64,000 bases of DNA, taken from NCBI GenBank assembly GCA_022825005.1, contig JAJDYU010000024.1:1-64000 (forward strand), in the 5' to 3' direction. Both the position numbers and the translations under genes were made by a program. Of this stretch, positions 9,031-17,655 are shown one piece after another (the stretch's first letter is position 1; each line of letters opens with the position of its first letter). This DNA comes from Acidimicrobiia bacterium. GTDB taxonomy: Bacteria; Actinomycetota; Acidimicrobiia; Acidimicrobiales; Bin134. The notes under the pieces are model-generated. The model made no database searches and was not told the DNA's origin. It saw only the letters and a list, made by a program, of their open reading frames with translations.

Positions 9031-10377
9031 GTGAATCCTGAGGAACTGCTGGAAATCGCCGAGCGCATCGTGGGCTGGGGCCGCGACGGCGAGCAGATCG
9101 AGGCGGTGGTCGGCCACAGCCAGGAGACCGAGGTGCGGGTCTACGAGGGCGAGATCGAGTCGCTGTCGGTGGCCGAGTCGCAAGGGGTGGGCATCCGGGT
9201 GATTGCCGACGGCCGCCAGGGATTTGCCCACGCCGGCACCCTCGATCCCGAGGTTCTGGAAGAGACCCTGGCCGAGGCCCGCGACAACACAGTGTTCGGC
9301 TCCCCCGACGAGTTCTTCGGACTGGCCGAGCCCGACGGGGTGGAGCCCCCGGAACTCGACCTCTACAACGAGGCCCTGCTGGAGTTCGGTACCGAGGCCA
9401 AGATCGACATGGCCCTGGAACTGGAGCGGTTGGTGCAGGCCGGCGATCCCCGCATTGTGGGGGTGGAGTCGGCCGACTACGGCGATGCCCTGAGCGCTGA
9501 TGCCATTGCCACCACCACCGGAATCCGCAGCACGGGCCGGGACACCTCCTGCTACCTCACCGCCTACTCGCTGGCCTCGGAGGGCGACGAGACTCAGACC
9601 GGATTCGGCTTCTCGGTGGGCCGAGAGCCCAGCACCCTTGATGTGGCCGTCGCGGCGAAAGATGCGGTGGAGCGGGCCACTCGGATGCTGGGCGCCACCC
9701 AGCCGTCTTCTGAGAGGGTCACCGTGGTGCTCGACCCGTTTGTCACTGCCCAGTTCCTGGGCATCATCGGCAGCACCCTGTCGGGCGAGGCGGTGCTGAA
9801 GGGCCGGTCGCTGTTCGCCGACCGCCTGGGCGATCAAGTGGCCGCGCCCATCGTCACCCTGGTGGACGATCCCACCAACCCGGAGGCGTTCACCGCCTCC
9901 GACGCCGACGGAGAGGGTCTGGCCACCCGGCGCAACCAGCTGATCGGCGTCGGCCAGCTCGAGCGGTTCTTGCACAACAGCTACACCGGGCGGCGCTCAG
10001 GATCGGCCTCCACCGGCTCAGCCGTTCGGGGATACGCCAGCACCCCCGGCGTGGGCTGCCAAGCGCTGTCGCTGGTACCCGGCGACCAGCCGCCCGAAGA
10101 GCTCATTGCCGGCATCGACAACGGGGTGCTGGTGCAGGGCGTGTCGGGCCTGCACTCCGGGGTGAACCCGGTGAGCGGCGACTTCTCCACCGGCGCTGAG
10201 GGGCTGCGAATCCGCAACGGCGAGTTGGCCGAGCCGGTGAGGGAGATCACCATCGCCTCCACCCTCCAGCGGATGCTGCTCGACGTGGCCGCGGTGGGGT
10301 CCGACCTCACCTGGCTGCCCATGAGCTCGGCGGGGGTGTCGCTGGTGGTGGCCGAAGTCACCATGTCCGGTGCCTAA
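9031..10377 (+). CDS. pmbA: TldD/PmbA family protein, PmbA (TldE) type
   Basis: The non-catalytic partner of TldD. At 448 aa it aligns in layout with TldD but lacks the HExxxH motif, as expected of PmbA/TldE subunits. Recognisable stretches are GEIESLSVAESQGVGIRV near residue 40, FLHNSYTGRRSG near residue 312 and SGVNPVSGDFSTGAEG near residue 378. It starts with GTG at 9031, directly downstream of tldD on the same strand, so the two probably form the heterodimeric complex from one transcript. No RiPP precursor was seen nearby, so a general proteolytic role is assumed. Confidence 0.92.
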   Translation: MNPEELLEIAERIVGWGRDGEQIEAVVGHSQETEVRVYEGEIESLSVAESQGVGIRVIADGRQGFAHAGTLDPEVLEETLAEARDNTVFGSPDEFFGLAEPDGVEPPELDLYNEALLEFGTEAKIDMALELERLVQAGDPRIVGVESADYGDALSADAIATTTGIRSTGRDTSCYLTAYSLASEGDETQTGFGFSVGREPSTLDVAVAAKDAVERATRMLGATQPSSERVTVVLDPFVTAQFLGIIGSTLSGEAVLKGRSLFADRLGDQVAAPIVTLVDDPTNPEAFTASDADGEGLATRRNQLIGVGQLERFLHNSYTGRRSGSASTGSAVRGYASTPGVGCQALSLVPGDQPPEELIAGIDNGVLVQGVSGLHSGVNPVSGDFSTGAEGLRIRNGELAEPVREITIASTLQRMLLDVAAVGSDLTWLPMSSAGVSLVVAEVTMSGA

Positions 10378-10401
10378 GGGTTAGCCCCAGGCCACGAGGC
10401 C

Positions 10402-11238
10402 ATGTCGGTCCTGCACGCCATTTTGCTGGGCATCGCCCAGGGGCTGACCGAGTTCCTGCCGGTGTCGTCCAGCGGACACCTTCAGATCATTCCCTGGCTG
10501 GCCGACTGGAGCGATTTCGACGGCCGCGACGATCTCAAGAAGGCGTTCGACGTGGCGCTTCACCTGGGCACCCTGGTGGGATTGGTGGCCTGCCTGCGCC
10601 GAGAGGTGTGGGCCCTGGTGCGAGACGGGATTTCCGCGGTGACCCGGCGCCAAACCCTGATTACTGCCGAGGGCCGGCTGGGATGGCTGCTGGTGCTGGC
10701 CACCATTCCGGCCGCCGCGGTGGGCGTGGGGCTGAGATCGGTGATCGACGAGGCCGACGACGAGATCTGGCTCACCGCGGTGATGCTGGCGGTGTTCGGC
10801 GTGCTGCTGTGGTGGTCGGACCGGCGCACGGGGCAGCGAGAAGTCGGTGAGTTCGGTGTGCGCGACGCGCTGGGGCTGGGGCTGGCCCAGGCCTGCTCCC
10901 TTCAGCCGGGGGTTTCGCGGTCGGGAGTGATCATCACCGCCGGGCGCCTGCTCAGCTTCAATCGCGAGGCCGCCGCCCGCCTGGCCATGCTGATGAGCGT
11001 GCCGGTGATCGCCGGTGCCGGCGTGTACCAGTTCATCGACATCGGCGGATGGGGAGGCATCCCCGCCGATGCCCGAGCCGGGTTCGCGTGGGGCACCGCA
11101 GCGTCGGCCGTCACCGGTTTCGCCGCGGTCAAGGGGCTGTTGGCCCTGGTGCGCACCCGCAGCTTCGGCCCGTTCGTGGTGTACCGGGTTTTGGTGGCCC
11201 TGCTGGTGCTCAGCCTCATAGCCGCCTCGGTGCGCTAG
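10402..11238 (+). CDS. uppP: Undecaprenyl-diphosphatase
   Basis: Membrane phosphatase that recycles undecaprenyl diphosphate for cell-wall synthesis; also linked to bacitracin resistance (BacA family). 278 aa is the usual length. The two family signatures are intact: GIAQGLTEFLPVSSSGHL near residue 11 and LQPGVSRSGVIITAGR near residue 165. Several hydrophobic segments follow the family pattern. It lies 24 bp after pmbA on the same strand. Confidence 0.95.
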   Translation: MSVLHAILLGIAQGLTEFLPVSSSGHLQIIPWLADWSDFDGRDDLKKAFDVALHLGTLVGLVACLRREVWALVRDGISAVTRRQTLITAEGRLGWLLVLATIPAAAVGVGLRSVIDEADDEIWLTAVMLAVFGVLLWWSDRRTGQREVGEFGVRDALGLGLAQACSLQPGVSRSGVIITAGRLLSFNREAAARLAMLMSVPVIAGAGVYQFIDIGGWGGIPADARAGFAWGTAASAVTGFAAVKGLLALVRTRSFGPFVVYRVLVALLVLSLIAASVR

Positions 11239-11250
11239 CGGCGGCGCTCC

Positions 11251-11892
11251 TCAACCAGCCTGCACCAGGGCCAGCGTCACCGAGCCCTGGATCACCGCCG
11301 AGGCCACCGGGAGCAGTTCTTGGCCGGTAACCGCGATGGTCACGGCGTGCTCGGCCTTGTCGGTGACCACCGCCGCGGTGGCCACGGTGAGGGTGGCTTG
11401 CGACTGGGCCCCGCTGTCATCGGTTATCGGCAGGGTCACCAGCACGTCCACCCGGTCGCCGGGCACCAGCGGGGGCATGGCGGTGTGGGCGGGAACCGCC
11501 ACCTCGGTTCGATCCCCGATGGTCAATCCCCCCAGTCGGGCCGTGGTCACCACATCGCCGATATGGAAGGCAGCCGAGGCCACCTCATCGCCGGTCAGCG
11601 CACCCAAGGCGTCGGGAGGCAGCACCAGCGCGGGATACCGGCGGATCACGGTGTTGGCCCCGTTTAGCGGTTGTCCGGCCTCGATGGGTTCGGTGGCCAC
11701 TACAACCGGGGTGAGCTCGCCCAAAGACGGCCCGCCTCCGGCCATGACGGCGATGGCCGCCACCACCAGTCCGGTCACCGCGGCGGCCGCGGCCACCACC
11801 AGCCAATAGCTGCGCCGCCCGCCCGGCAGCCGGGTCAGAAGCGAGCCCCGCCAGGTGAGGGGTTGGTGCACTTTGTCAGCAGATGCGTCCAC
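11251..11892 (-). CDS. SAF-domain membrane-anchored protein (CpaB/FlgA-like)
   Basis: A 213-aa protein with a basic cytoplasmic N-terminus, one transmembrane segment (YWLVVAAAAAVTGLVVAAI, near residues 29-48) and an extracytoplasmic SAF domain (TPVVVATEPIEAGQPL near residue 62). SAF domains occur in pilus-assembly CpaB/RcpC and flagellar FlgA proteins. No other pilus gene is visible here, so the role is unknown. It converges with uppP, with only 12 bp between stops. Confidence 0.75.
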   Translation of the reverse strand: MDASADKVHQPLTWRGSLLTRLPGGRRSYWLVVAAAAAVTGLVVAAIAVMAGGGPSLGELTPVVVATEPIEAGQPLNGANTVIRRYPALVLPPDALGALTGDEVASAAFHIGDVVTTARLGGLTIGDRTEVAVPAHTAMPPLVPGDRVDVLVTLPITDDSGAQSQATLTVATAAVVTDKAEHAVTIAVTGQELLPVASAVIQGSVTLALVQAG

Positions 11893-12062
11893 CGGCGCGC
11901 GCCCTTGCCATGCTCGAAGCGGGGGAAGCGCGCTTCATCCTACAAGGAATCTGGGATGAGGAAAACAGCCGGGCCAGCACTAAACTAAATAACCGCTATT
12001 TACATCGTGTTTGTTATGGATCCGACCATCGACCATATGGATGTCAATTTGAACGGGCTAGC

Positions 12063-12158
12063 ATGAGCGGCCGCGAGATAGCCAGGTTGCTGATCGGGCC
12101 AATCCTCCTCTTTGGAACAGTGGTCGTGGTAGCGATCATCGCGACCTACTGCGGCTAG
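12063..12158 (+). CDS. Candidate 31-aa single-pass membrane peptide
   Basis: The 313-bp gap between the SAF-domain gene and mtnP contains a short open frame from ATG 12063. It encodes MSGREIARLL followed by a hydrophobic stretch (IGPILLFGTVVVVAIIATYC). The shape is that of a small membrane protein: charged N-terminus, one helix, terminal Cys-Gly. No strong ribosome binding site is visible, and the frame stays open upstream to 11883 without an obvious start. Nothing else was recognised in this gap. This is a candidate only. Confidence 0.3.
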   Translation: MSGREIARLLIGPILLFGTVVVVAIIATYCG

Positions 12159-12205
12159 AGCACCGTGTGCGCGTTCGGTGATCTCGTCGGGGCGGTTGGA
12201 AAGGG

Positions 12206-13006
12206 TCAGGATGAGGGCAGCGGTGGTTCGATGCCGTTGGTTCGACTTGAGCAGTCGGGGAGGTTGTGGGCGATGGCCCGAATGGCGCCGAACAAGACGG
12301 CCCGCATCCGGTCGAGATTCTGGGCGAAGAAGGCGAACACCTCGTCCTGGGTGACCGGCTCGAGGTCGGGGTCGTCTTCCAGGCCCACGTCGTAGTCGGT
12401 GACCAGGGCGGCGGTGGCGTAGCAGATGCCCAGCTCGGCGGCGAGGGCGGCCTCGGGGTACTGGGTCATGCCCACCACGTCCCAGCCGTTGTCGCGGAAC
12501 CAGCGCGACTCGGCCCGAGTGGAGAAGCGGGGGCCGGAGATCACCGTCATGGTGCCCCCGTCGTGGGCGGTCATCTGTTCGGCTCGGGCGGCACCGAGCA
12601 GCGCTTGTCGGAGCTCGTCGCAGTAGGGGTCGGCCAGCGAGACGTGGTTGGTGACGGTGTCGAAGTAGGTGTCGGCCCGCCCCGACGTGCGGTCGACCAG
12701 CTGGTCGCACACCACGATGTGGCCGGGGGCCAGCTCGGGGCGGAGCGAGCCGCAGGCGCTGGGCCCGAAGATGGCCTTTACCCCGGCTTGGCGCAGGGCC
12801 CACAGGTTGGCCCGGTAGTTGACCTTGTGGGCCGGATAGCGGTGGCCGGGGCCGTGGCGAGCAAGAAACACCACCTCGATGTCGTCCACTGATCCGATGG
12901 TGAGCGGCCCCGACGGCGCTCCGAACGCGTCGTCGCCCGGTACTTCTACGGCGTCATCCAGAAGGGAGTAGAGACCGGAGCCGCCGATGACGCCGATCTC
13001 GGGCAT
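12206..13006 (-). CDS. mtnP: S-methyl-5'-thioadenosine phosphorylase
   Basis: Phosphorolyses methylthioadenosine from polyamine or similar synthesis, feeding methionine salvage. 266 aa. The start MPEIGVIGGSGLYSLL is diagnostic, followed by the phosphate-binding region VFLARHGPGHRYPAHKVNYRAN near residue 50, the purine-site region GTMTVISGPRFSTRAESRWF near residue 150 and GMTQYPEAALAAELGICYA near residue 177. The FmdB-type gene lies 10 bp upstream in the same direction. Confidence 0.95.
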   Translation of the reverse strand: MPEIGVIGGSGLYSLLDDAVEVPGDDAFGAPSGPLTIGSVDDIEVVFLARHGPGHRYPAHKVNYRANLWALRQAGVKAIFGPSACGSLRPELAPGHIVVCDQLVDRTSGRADTYFDTVTNHVSLADPYCDELRQALLGAARAEQMTAHDGGTMTVISGPRFSTRAESRWFRDNGWDVVGMTQYPEAALAAELGICYATAALVTDYDVGLEDDPDLEPVTQDEVFAFFAQNLDRMRAVLFGAIRAIAHNLPDCSSRTNGIEPPLPSS

Positions 13007-13015
13007 GGCAGGCGA

Positions 13016-13399
13016 CTAGTCGTCGGATGAGCTGGAGGCGGCTTTGGCCGGCTCACGGCCCGACGACTCCGATGAGCTGCTGTCGGACTTGGCCGCGTCG
13101 GACTTCGTAGAATCTGATTTTCCTTGGCCGTTGGAGCTGTCACCGTTGGATGACGAGCCGGCCATGGTGGACGACTTCGCCCCCGAGCGGCTGTCGTTGC
13201 GGTAGAAGCCGTCGCCCTTGAAGGTGATGCTGGGGACGCTGAACACCTTGGACACCTGGCCCTTGCCGGGCTGGGTGCAGGCCGCGGGGCTGGCGATGGA
13301 GTCGGCTTGCGGGCAGACGGTGAGGGTGTCCTCGGAGAACGACTGGATGACCTCGAAGCGGGTGCCGCAGGTTTGGCAGCTGTAGTCGTAGGCGGGCAC
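13016..13399 (-). CDS. FmdB-family zinc-ribbon protein with a long Ser/Lys/Asp tail
   Basis: A small regulatory-type zinc ribbon protein of the FmdB family, 127 aa from the GTG at 13399. YDYSCQTCGTRFEV supplies the first CxxC. A second cysteine pair is spread out (TVCPQADSIASPAACTQP) rather than in a tight CxxC. SVPSITFKGDGFYRNDSR is a usual FmdB segment. From about residue 75 to the end the protein is a low-complexity Ser/Lys/Asp/Gly tail, probably disordered. The frame is open far upstream but that part reads as a shadow of plsY, so the GTG next to the zinc ribbon is preferred. There is no clear ribosome binding site. Confidence 0.8.
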   Translation of the reverse strand: MPAYDYSCQTCGTRFEVIQSFSEDTLTVCPQADSIASPAACTQPGKGQVSKVFSVPSITFKGDGFYRNDSRSGAKSSTMAGSSSNGDSSNGQGKSDSTKSDAAKSDSSSSESSGREPAKAASSSSDD

Positions 13400-13462
13400 G
13401 AGGTTTAAGGATAGAGGTGGGATTGGTTTTTTGGCTATCTGAGGGGTTCTGGTCCGTTTCAC

Positions 13463-13468
13463 TACGAT
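13463..13468 (+). promoter_or_regulatory. -10 element for a probable leaderless plsY transcript
   Basis: TACGAT fits the actinobacterial TANNNT -10 consensus. It is followed by exactly six bases and then the GTG at 13475, the spacing expected if transcription starts on the first base of the start codon. No clear -35 hexamer and no ribosome binding site were seen. This supports GTG 13475 over GTG 13469. Confidence 0.45.
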
Positions 13469-13474
13469 GTGCGG

Positions 13475-14053
13475 GTGGACTGGGCTTGGTGGCTTGTGCT
13501 GGCCGGGTATGCGTGGGGGACGTTTCCGGGCGCGCTCTTGGTGGGGAGGTATACGGGGCACGATCCTACCCGGGAGGGGTCGAATAATCCGGGGGCCAGC
13601 AATGTGTACCGGGTGGCGGGGCGGTGGCCGGCGGCTTGGGTGCTGCTCAGCGATGTGGGGAAGGGGTTCATTGCTGCTGGGCTGGGCCTGATCTTTGGTG
13701 ACCAGCTGATAGGGGTGGCGTGTGGGGCGGCGGCGGTGGTGGGTCACATTGTGCCGCTGGGGCGCTATCGCGAGGGGGGCAAGGGAGTGGCCACGTTTGG
13801 GGGGATGCTTCTGGCGCTGACACCGGTGGTGGGCGTGATCCTCATCGGGGTGTGGGCAGTGGCTCTGGCCGTCACCAAACGGGCTGGGGCGGCTTCGCTG
13901 GTGGCGGTAGCGGCAGCGCCCGCCTCGGTGGCCATTCAGGGGTGGCCAGCACTGGAGGTGGTGGTGGTTATAGGGGTGGCAGTGGTGGTAATCGCTCGCC
14001 ATCATGAGAACATTCGCCGCATGTGGCGTAGACAAGAACCGGCGCTTTGGTGA
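13475..14053 (+). CDS. plsY: Glycerol-3-phosphate acyltransferase PlsY
   Basis: Membrane acyltransferase moving the acyl group of acyl-phosphate to glycerol 3-phosphate in phospholipid synthesis. About 192 aa with several hydrophobic segments. The three conserved cytoplasmic motifs are present: TFPGALLVGRYTGHDPTREG then NPGASNVYRV (near residues 15-45), LSDVGKGFIAAG (near 60), and GHIVPLGRYREGGKGVATFGG (near 88). The start is placed at GTG 13475 because of the -10 element just upstream; GTG 13469 is the alternative. The stop overlaps the ATG of moeA (TGATG). Confidence 0.93.
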   Translation: MDWAWWLVLAGYAWGTFPGALLVGRYTGHDPTREGSNNPGASNVYRVAGRWPAAWVLLSDVGKGFIAAGLGLIFGDQLIGVACGAAAVVGHIVPLGRYREGGKGVATFGGMLLALTPVVGVILIGVWAVALAVTKRAGAASLVAVAAAPASVAIQGWPALEVVVVIGVAVVVIARHHENIRRMWRRQEPALW

Positions 14054-15258
14054 TGATCCCACTGGCTGAGGCTCAGGAGCGAGTGCTGGCCGGGTGCGAG
14101 GTGCTGGACGAGGTCACTGTGGCCGTTGGCGATGCTCGGGGCTTGGTGACCACCGAGACCGTGCTGGCCCCCGAACTGGTTCCGCCGTTCGACAACACGG
14201 CGATGGACGGCTTTGCGGTGCGGTCGGCTGATGTAGCCGATGCGCCGGTGACCTTGGGCATTGCGGGAACCATCCCCGCAGGGGTGCCGCCCGATATCAC
14301 CGTGGGAGCTGGGCAGGCGGCGCGCATCATGACCGGCGCGGTAATCCCGCCGGGGGCTGACGCAGTGGTGATGGTGGAGCTCACCGAGACCAGCGCCGAC
14401 GGCACCGAGGTGACCGTGGCCCAGTCGGTGCCCGAGGGCAACCACATTCGCCGGGCCGGCGAGGATCTGACGGTGGGCCAGACGGTATTCGGTCCGGGTG
14501 AGGTTCTGACCCCCGGGCACCTGGGGGTGCTCACCAGCCTGGGCATGTACCAGGTAAGGGTGCGGCCCAAGGCCCGAGTAGGGGTGATGTCCACCGGCGA
14601 CGAGCTGGTGGAGGGGCCGCAGCCGCTGGAGAAGGGACAAATCCGCGATTCCAACCGGCACACGCTGCTGGCGCTATTGGCCGAGTCCGGATGCGAGCCG
14701 GTGGATTTGGGCAGCCTGGCCGACGACGAGGATGAGATTTCCGCCGGCCTTCAGGCGGGGGTGGAAAAGTGCGACGCCCTTTTGACCTCGGGCGGGGTGA
14801 GCATGGGCGACTACGACTACGTGAAGAAGGTGCTCAACGAGATCGGCGACATGTCCTGGATGCAGGTAGCCATCAAGCCGGCAAAGCCCTTGGCCTTCGG
14901 TCTGGTTCAGGGCATCCCGGTGTTCGGGCTTCCCGGCAACCCGGTGTCGTCCATGGTGTCGTTCGAGCTGTTCGCCCGGCCCGGTCTGCGCAAGATGATG
15001 GGCCATCCCTCTGGGTCATGGCATCGCCCGCCGGTCATGGGGCTGGTGGCCGAGCCGTTGCGCCGTCGCTCCGACGGCAAGACCCACTTCGCCCGCGTGC
15101 GGGTGGAATATGCCGACGGCCATTACCACGCTCGCTCAGCCGGCGGCCAGGGTTCGCACCAGCTATCGGCTATGGCCGCGGCCGATGCTCTGGCGGTGGT
15201 GCCCGACGGGGAAGGCCTCGATGTCGGCGATCCGGTGTCCCTGCTGATTCTGCGCTGA
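14053..15258 (+). CDS. moeA: Molybdopterin molybdenumtransferase
   Basis: Inserts molybdate into adenylylated molybdopterin, the last step of Moco synthesis. About 401 aa. PPFDNTAMDGFAVRS (near residue 45), TGAVIPPGADAVVMVE (near 96), VGVMSTGDELVEG (near 178), the MoCF-binding motif LTSGGVSMGDYDYVKKVL (near 240) and GLPGNPVSSMVSFELF (near 296) are all present. The ATG at 14053 overlaps the plsY stop, indicating coupling; GTG 14050 is possible. moaA and moaC follow on the same strand, forming a partial Moco cluster; moaB, moaD, moaE and moeB are not in the window. Confidence 0.96.
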   Translation: MIPLAEAQERVLAGCEVLDEVTVAVGDARGLVTTETVLAPELVPPFDNTAMDGFAVRSADVADAPVTLGIAGTIPAGVPPDITVGAGQAARIMTGAVIPPGADAVVMVELTETSADGTEVTVAQSVPEGNHIRRAGEDLTVGQTVFGPGEVLTPGHLGVLTSLGMYQVRVRPKARVGVMSTGDELVEGPQPLEKGQIRDSNRHTLLALLAESGCEPVDLGSLADDEDEISAGLQAGVEKCDALLTSGGVSMGDYDYVKKVLNEIGDMSWMQVAIKPAKPLAFGLVQGIPVFGLPGNPVSSMVSFELFARPGLRKMMGHPSGSWHRPPVMGLVAEPLRRRSDGKTHFARVRVEYADGHYHARSAGGQGSHQLSAMAAADALAVVPDGEGLDVGDPVSLLILR

Positions 15259-15297
15259 TCGGAGCTTCGTCGGGGAGAGGCGTTTCCGAAGAAGTGC

Positions 15298-15331
15298 TTG
15301 GCCCGAAAGTGTGTTTGGCCCGAAGGTGTGT
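15298..15331. repeat. Two tandem copies of a 17-bp unit
   Basis: In the moeA-moaA gap the unit TTGGCCCGAARGTGTGT occurs twice head to tail (15298-15314 and 15315-15331), differing at one base, and a third copy begins (TTGGC) at 15332. It lies just upstream of the moaA ribosome binding site and may be only a local slippage duplication. Confidence 0.8.
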
Positions 15332-15366
15332 TTGGCGGCCTGTTCGGTCAGAATGGGGGAGTGAGC

Positions 15367-16344
15367 GTGCCGCTGATCGATGGATTCGGGAGGGTCCACC
15401 GGGATCTCCGCATTTCGGTTACCGACCGGTGCAATTTCCGCTGCACGTATTGCATGCCCGCCGACGGGCTCGACTGGCTGCCCCGCGAAGACCTGCTCAC
15501 CTTCGAGGAGATCGAGCGCATCGCCAGATTGATGGTCGACCACTTCGGCATCGACAGCATCCGCCTCACCGGCGGGGAGCCCACCGTGCGGGCCAACTTG
15601 CCGGTGCTGGTGGAGAAGCTCGCGGCCCTGGACATCGACCTGGCCCTTACCACCAATGGCGCCACCCTGGGCCTTCTGGCCGACAAGCTGGCCGCGGCCG
15701 GACTGCGGCGGATCAACATCTCCCTCGACTCCCTCCAGCCCCAGCGGTTTGAGGAGCTCACCCGCCGGAACGACTTGGACCGGGTGCTCGACGGAATCTA
15801 CGCCGCTCTGGCCGCCGGCTTGAACCCGGTGAAGGTGAATGCGGTGATGATGCGGGGAATCAACGACGACGAGATCACAGACTTCGCCCGCTTCGGCCGG
15901 GACAAGGGCGTGGAGGTCAGGTTCATCGAGTTCATGCCCCTGGACGCCGACCTCTCGTGGAGCAACGACAAGGTGGTGACCCTCGACGAGATCGTCGCCA
16001 CAGTGGACGAGGCGTTCCCCCTGGCTCCCGTTGAGCGGTCCAACTCGCCGGCCGCGGTGTGGCACTACGCCGACGGCAAGGGCTCGTTCGGGGTGATCGC
16101 CAGCGTGACCGACGCCTTCTGCGGAAGCTGCGATCGGGTGCGCCTCACCGCCGAGGGCATGTTCCGCAACTGCCTGTTCGCCGTGGACGAGCACGACCTT
16201 CGAGAGCTGCTGCGCTCGGGGGCCAGCGACGGGGAGATTGCCGCGGTCATCTCGGGAGTGGTCAAGGACAAGTGGGAAGGCCACGCCATCAACCAGGTGC
16301 ACTTCATCCGCCCCGGTCGATCGATGTCACAAATCGGGGGCTGA
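15367..16344 (+). CDS. moaA: GTP 3',8-cyclase
   Basis: Radical SAM enzyme converting GTP to 3',8-cyclo-GTP, the first step of Moco synthesis. About 325 aa. The SAM cluster motif is CNFRCTYCMP near residue 22, with the TGGEPTVR motif near residue 70. The second Fe-S cluster motif CGSCDRVRLTAEGMFRNCLF is near the C-terminus. In many MoaA proteins the C-terminal GG is conserved; here the protein ends QIGG. GTG 15367 is chosen because GGGGGAG sits 5-6 bases upstream; GTG 15361 is possible. Two bases separate its stop from moaC. Confidence 0.95.
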   Translation: MPLIDGFGRVHRDLRISVTDRCNFRCTYCMPADGLDWLPREDLLTFEEIERIARLMVDHFGIDSIRLTGGEPTVRANLPVLVEKLAALDIDLALTTNGATLGLLADKLAAAGLRRINISLDSLQPQRFEELTRRNDLDRVLDGIYAALAAGLNPVKVNAVMMRGINDDEITDFARFGRDKGVEVRFIEFMPLDADLSWSNDKVVTLDEIVATVDEAFPLAPVERSNSPAAVWHYADGKGSFGVIASVTDAFCGSCDRVRLTAEGMFRNCLFAVDEHDLRELLRSGASDGEIAAVISGVVKDKWEGHAINQVHFIRPGRSMSQIGG

Positions 16345-16345
16345 G

Positions 16346-16849
16346 GTGTCCGACGTCGGATTCACCCACCTTGATCCCCTCGGCCGGGCCCGCATGGTGG
16401 ATGTAACCCCCAAGGATCCCACGCACCGCCGGGCCATCGCCCGGGCCAAGGTCTTCATGAACACCGACACCGCTTCGGCCGTGGCCCGGGGCGCCATAGG
16501 AAAAGGAGACGTGCTGGCGGTGGCCCGAGTGGCGGGCATCCAGGCAGCCAAGCGCACGCCCGAGCTCATCCCGCTGTGCCATCCCCTGTTGGTGGGCGCA
16601 GTGCTGGTCAACTTCAGGATCGAGGACACCTACATCGAGATCGAGGCCGAGGTGGAAACGGTCGATCGGACCGGGGTGGAGATGGAGGCGCTCACCGCCT
16701 GCTCGGTGGCCGCGCTGACCGTCTACGACATGTGCAAGTCGCGGGACAAAGAGATGGTGATCGGTGAGGTCGCCCTGTGGGAGAAGACGGGTGGGCGCTC
16801 CGGTTCCTATCGGCGTTTGGAGGATGCCGACTCGGTCTACGACGACTGA
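16346..16849 (+). CDS. moaC: Cyclic pyranopterin monophosphate synthase
   Basis: Converts 3',8-cyclo-GTP to cyclic pyranopterin monophosphate, acting directly after MoaA. 167 aa is the family length. MVDVTPKDPTHRRAIARA (near residue 15), the active-site LIPLCHPL (near 72), EMEALTACSVAALTVYDMCK (near 112) and DKEMVIGEVALWEKTGGRSG are all present. GTG 16346 begins one base after the moaA stop; the longer frame upstream is a moaA shadow. The 207 bp after this gene hold no gene I can recognise. Confidence 0.96.
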   Translation: MSDVGFTHLDPLGRARMVDVTPKDPTHRRAIARAKVFMNTDTASAVARGAIGKGDVLAVARVAGIQAAKRTPELIPLCHPLLVGAVLVNFRIEDTYIEIEAEVETVDRTGVEMEALTACSVAALTVYDMCKSRDKEMVIGEVALWEKTGGRSGSYRRLEDADSVYDD

Positions 16850-17059
16850 GCGCCATCCCCCAAATTCCCGTGGTAGACCGGGTGGCGCGGGTGGACTTTC
16901 TGTAGTAGAACCGTAACAAGTGTTATCCCCTTGTAATGTCCGTCGGCGTCTGGCCATCAAGCGTTCAGATAGTGTCCGTTATGACTGGGGGCGCGACCAT
17001 CCACCAGTGAGCGCACTTTTGCGGCTTACCATTAAATCTGCAAGGGACCCCCGAGATTG

Positions 17060-17587
17060 GTGACATCAGTGTTGCTCATGATCTTGGCAGCTGCATGGGC
17101 TGCCTTTTTGATTCCGCCTCTGATCCGCCGGGCGCGCAACGGCCAATTTGGGATCAGGCGGCGCACGCCCCAGATGGGTTTCCGCGCACCGCTTCGCTCT
17201 GTGCATCCCCGTCTGGCTGAGCGGGGCGCCATGGCCGCCGCGCCGGTGGTGGCCCTTCGGCCCAATATCGCCTTGCCGCCTCGGGTGTACGCTAATCAGA
17301 TGGCTTCGAATTCGAATCGAGGCATCCCCCGGACTTCGATCGACGCCCGCCGCCGTCGGCGCCGCATCTTGGTGACGCTCATCGTCGGTGCGCTGGCCTC
17401 TTTCGTCTTCGCCGTCTATCTGGGCGGTTTCGCCTTGGTGGTCCACCTGCTGATCGACGCCCTGCTGCTGGGCTACGCCATGATGTTGGTCCAGCACCAG
17501 AGAACCCGCGAGGATCGACTCAATCCTGTCGGCGTCGACGATTCACAGCCCCGCTCCTGGGATGTGGCCTCCGGCGGCCAGCGCTGA
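17060..17587 (+). CDS. Conserved actinobacterial membrane protein of unknown function
   Basis: 175 aa, not assigned to a family with a known role. It has an N-terminal hydrophobic segment (SVLLMILAAAWAAFLIPPLI), a basic linker with two arginine-rich stretches (ending ARRRRRR near residue 100), and a second hydrophobic block of about 45 residues that could form a pair of helices (VTLIVGALASFVFAVYLGG and following). The layout resembles small membrane proteins often found next to tRNA-Ala in actinobacteria, which is inference. Start may be TTG 17057 or GTG 17060. Confidence 0.65.
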   Translation: MTSVLLMILAAAWAAFLIPPLIRRARNGQFGIRRRTPQMGFRAPLRSVHPRLAERGAMAAAPVVALRPNIALPPRVYANQMASNSNRGIPRTSIDARRRRRRILVTLIVGALASFVFAVYLGGFALVVHLLIDALLLGYAMMLVQHQRTREDRLNPVGVDDSQPRSWDVASGGQR

Positions 17588-17655
17588 TCCTCGACAACTG
17601 CTGATTCCGATCGCGGCCCGGGACTCGGTCCCCATTAGGCTTGACTGGAAATTTT

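Noticed and set aside
13400..14062. N-terminal extension of the FmdB frame
   Set aside because: It is antisense to plsY and has no protein-like pattern; the zinc ribbon begins right after GTG 13399.
16914..16925. TAACA-AG-TGTTA inverted repeat upstream of 17060
   Set aside because: A 5-bp arm palindrome is too short to support as an operator without comparison.
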